Positions 63,280-64,000 of a stretch of DNA of 64,000 bases are shown piece after piece; within the stretch, counting starts at the first letter, position 1, and every line of letters begins with the position of its first letter. Under the pieces are notes generated by a model. It was given only the letters and a program-made list of their open reading frames with translations, was not told where the DNA came from and searched no databases. A program made the translations under genes and the position numbers. Origin of the DNA: Gammaproteobacteria bacterium (lineage in GTDB: Bacteria; Pseudomonadota; Gammaproteobacteria; Enterobacterales; Permianibacteraceae); the NCBI GenBank assembly GCA_016182845.1, contig JACPFT010000004.1, positions 1 to 64,000 on the forward strand, given 5' to 3'.

Positions 63280-64000
63280 TCAATGCGCGTGGCCGTTGCC
63301 CACCAGGCAACGCTTGTGCTCGATGTGGTAAGCGAATTCGTCGCGGTAATGTTTCATCATGCCGGCGACGGGCATGGCGGCGGCATCGCCCAGGGCGCAG
63401 ATCGTGCGGCCCATGATGTTGCCCGCCACCTGGTCCAGCTTGTCCAGGTCTTCCATGACGCCCTGGCCGTGCTCGATGCGATGCACCATGCGCGCCAGCC
63501 AGCCGGTGCCCTCGCGGCAGGGGGTGCACTGGCCGCAGGACTCTTCGTAATAGAAGTGGGACAGACGGGCCAGGGTCTTGACCATGCACACCGTGTCGTT
63601 CATGACGATGACCGCGCCGGAGCCGAGCATGGAACCGCCCTGCTTGGCGATGGAGTCGTAGTCCATGGTCAGGTCCATCATCTGATGGCCGGGGATGACC
63701 GGGGCCGAGGACCCGCCGGGGATGACCGCCTTGAGCTTGCCGCCCTTCACGCCGCCGGCCATTTCCAGCAGGGTGGAGAAGGGGGTGCCCATGGGGATCT
63801 CGAAATTGCCCGGCTTGTTGACATGGCCCGAGACGGAGAACAGCTTGGTGCCGCCGTTGTTGGGCTTGCCGATGTCCAGGAACCACTGACCGCCGTTCTG
63901 CAGAATCACCGGCACCGAGGCATAGGACTCGGTGTTGTTGACGTTCGTCGGGCGGCCGTAGAGGCCGTAGTTGGCCGGGAACGGCGGCTTGAAGCGCGGT
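63280..64000 (-). CDS. nuoF: NADH-quinone oxidoreductase subunit F, C-terminal part (cut by window end)
   Basis: Binds NADH/FMN and the N3 cluster. The last 239 codons are visible. FPANYGLYGRPTNVNNTESYASV is in frame and continues beyond 64000, so the apparent internal start near 63915 is not the real one. SGHVNKPGNFEIPMG and the N3 cluster motif ESCGQCTPCREGTGW are present. The nuo genes A-E presumably lie beyond the window. Confidence 0.97.
   Translation of the reverse strand, partial: PRFKPPFPANYGLYGRPTNVNNTESYASVPVILQNGGQWFLDIGKPNNGGTKLFSVSGHVNKPGNFEIPMGTPFSTLLEMAGGVKGGKLKAVIPGGSSAPVIPGHQMMDLTMDYDSIAKQGGSMLGSGAVIVMNDTVCMVKTLARLSHFYYEESCGQCTPCREGTGWLARMVHRIEHGQGVMEDLDKLDQVAGNIMGRTICALGDAAAMPVAGMMKHYRDEFAYHIEHKRCLVGNGHAH

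Noticed and set aside
63280-63915. A complete short nuoF starting at 63915
   Set aside because: The frame stays open to 64000 and encodes conserved NuoF sequence upstream, so the gene is cut by the window end.

Overview
The window is high-GC, densely coded bacterial DNA with mostly intact housekeeping genes. Gene order points to a gammaproteobacterium: dksA-gluQ-pcnB-folK-panB-panC; leuS-lptE-holA-nadD-rsfS-rlmH-mrdA-mrdB-mltB-rlpA-dacA-ybeD; and nuo genes followed by initiator tRNA-Met, rimP-nusA-infB-rbfA-truB-rpsO-pnp. A class III (PhaE/PhaC-type) polyhydroxyalkanoate synthase, a PEP-CTERM protein with a sigma-54-type promoter, and a persulfide-dioxygenase fusion fit an environmental, possibly sulfur-metabolising or Chromatiales-like lineage. 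That placement is an inference; nothing here fixes genus.

Layout. 1-313: edge of an IS110-family element and a palindromic repeat. 314-4251 (minus): EthD-like protein, acetyl-CoA synthetase, a secreted Sel1/TonB-C protein. 4358-10131 (minus): panC, panB, deoxynucleoside kinase, folK, pcnB, gluQ, dksA. 10330-23347 (plus): leuS, LPS assembly lptE, DNA polymerase delta subunit, NAD synthesis, ribosome silencing and 23S methylation, then the rod-shape peptidoglycan set. 23373-27501: an accessory insertion (DnaC-like loader, solute-binding protein, cysteine desulfurase/persulfide dioxygenase/rhodanese fusion) between ybeD and lipB. 27696-32838 (plus): lipB, lipA, DedA protein, proB, proA. 32922-37693 (plus): an apparent three-gene unit behind a sigma-54-type promoter, encoding a PEP-CTERM surface protein, a membrane TIR-TPR protein, and a TPR/SLOG-like/class III cyclase protein. 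This is the most unusual locus in the window. 37850-43904: srkA, ACT protein, secreted protein, phaC/phaE, DUF1275, DUF2058, OmpA-like protein. 43967-53191 (minus): pnp, rpsO, truB, rbfA, infB, nusA, rimP, initiator tRNA. 53350-64000 (minus): nuoN to nuoF (nuoF cut by the window end).

Intergenic spaces carry several families of short palindromic dispersed repeats. There are at least four families, some in more than five copies, plus a 143-bp MITE-like palindrome between rpsO and pnp. No rRNA, CRISPR array, prophage or complete insertion sequence was found. Large open frames antisense to acs, pcnB, leuS, pnp, infB and nuoL are high-GC shadows.
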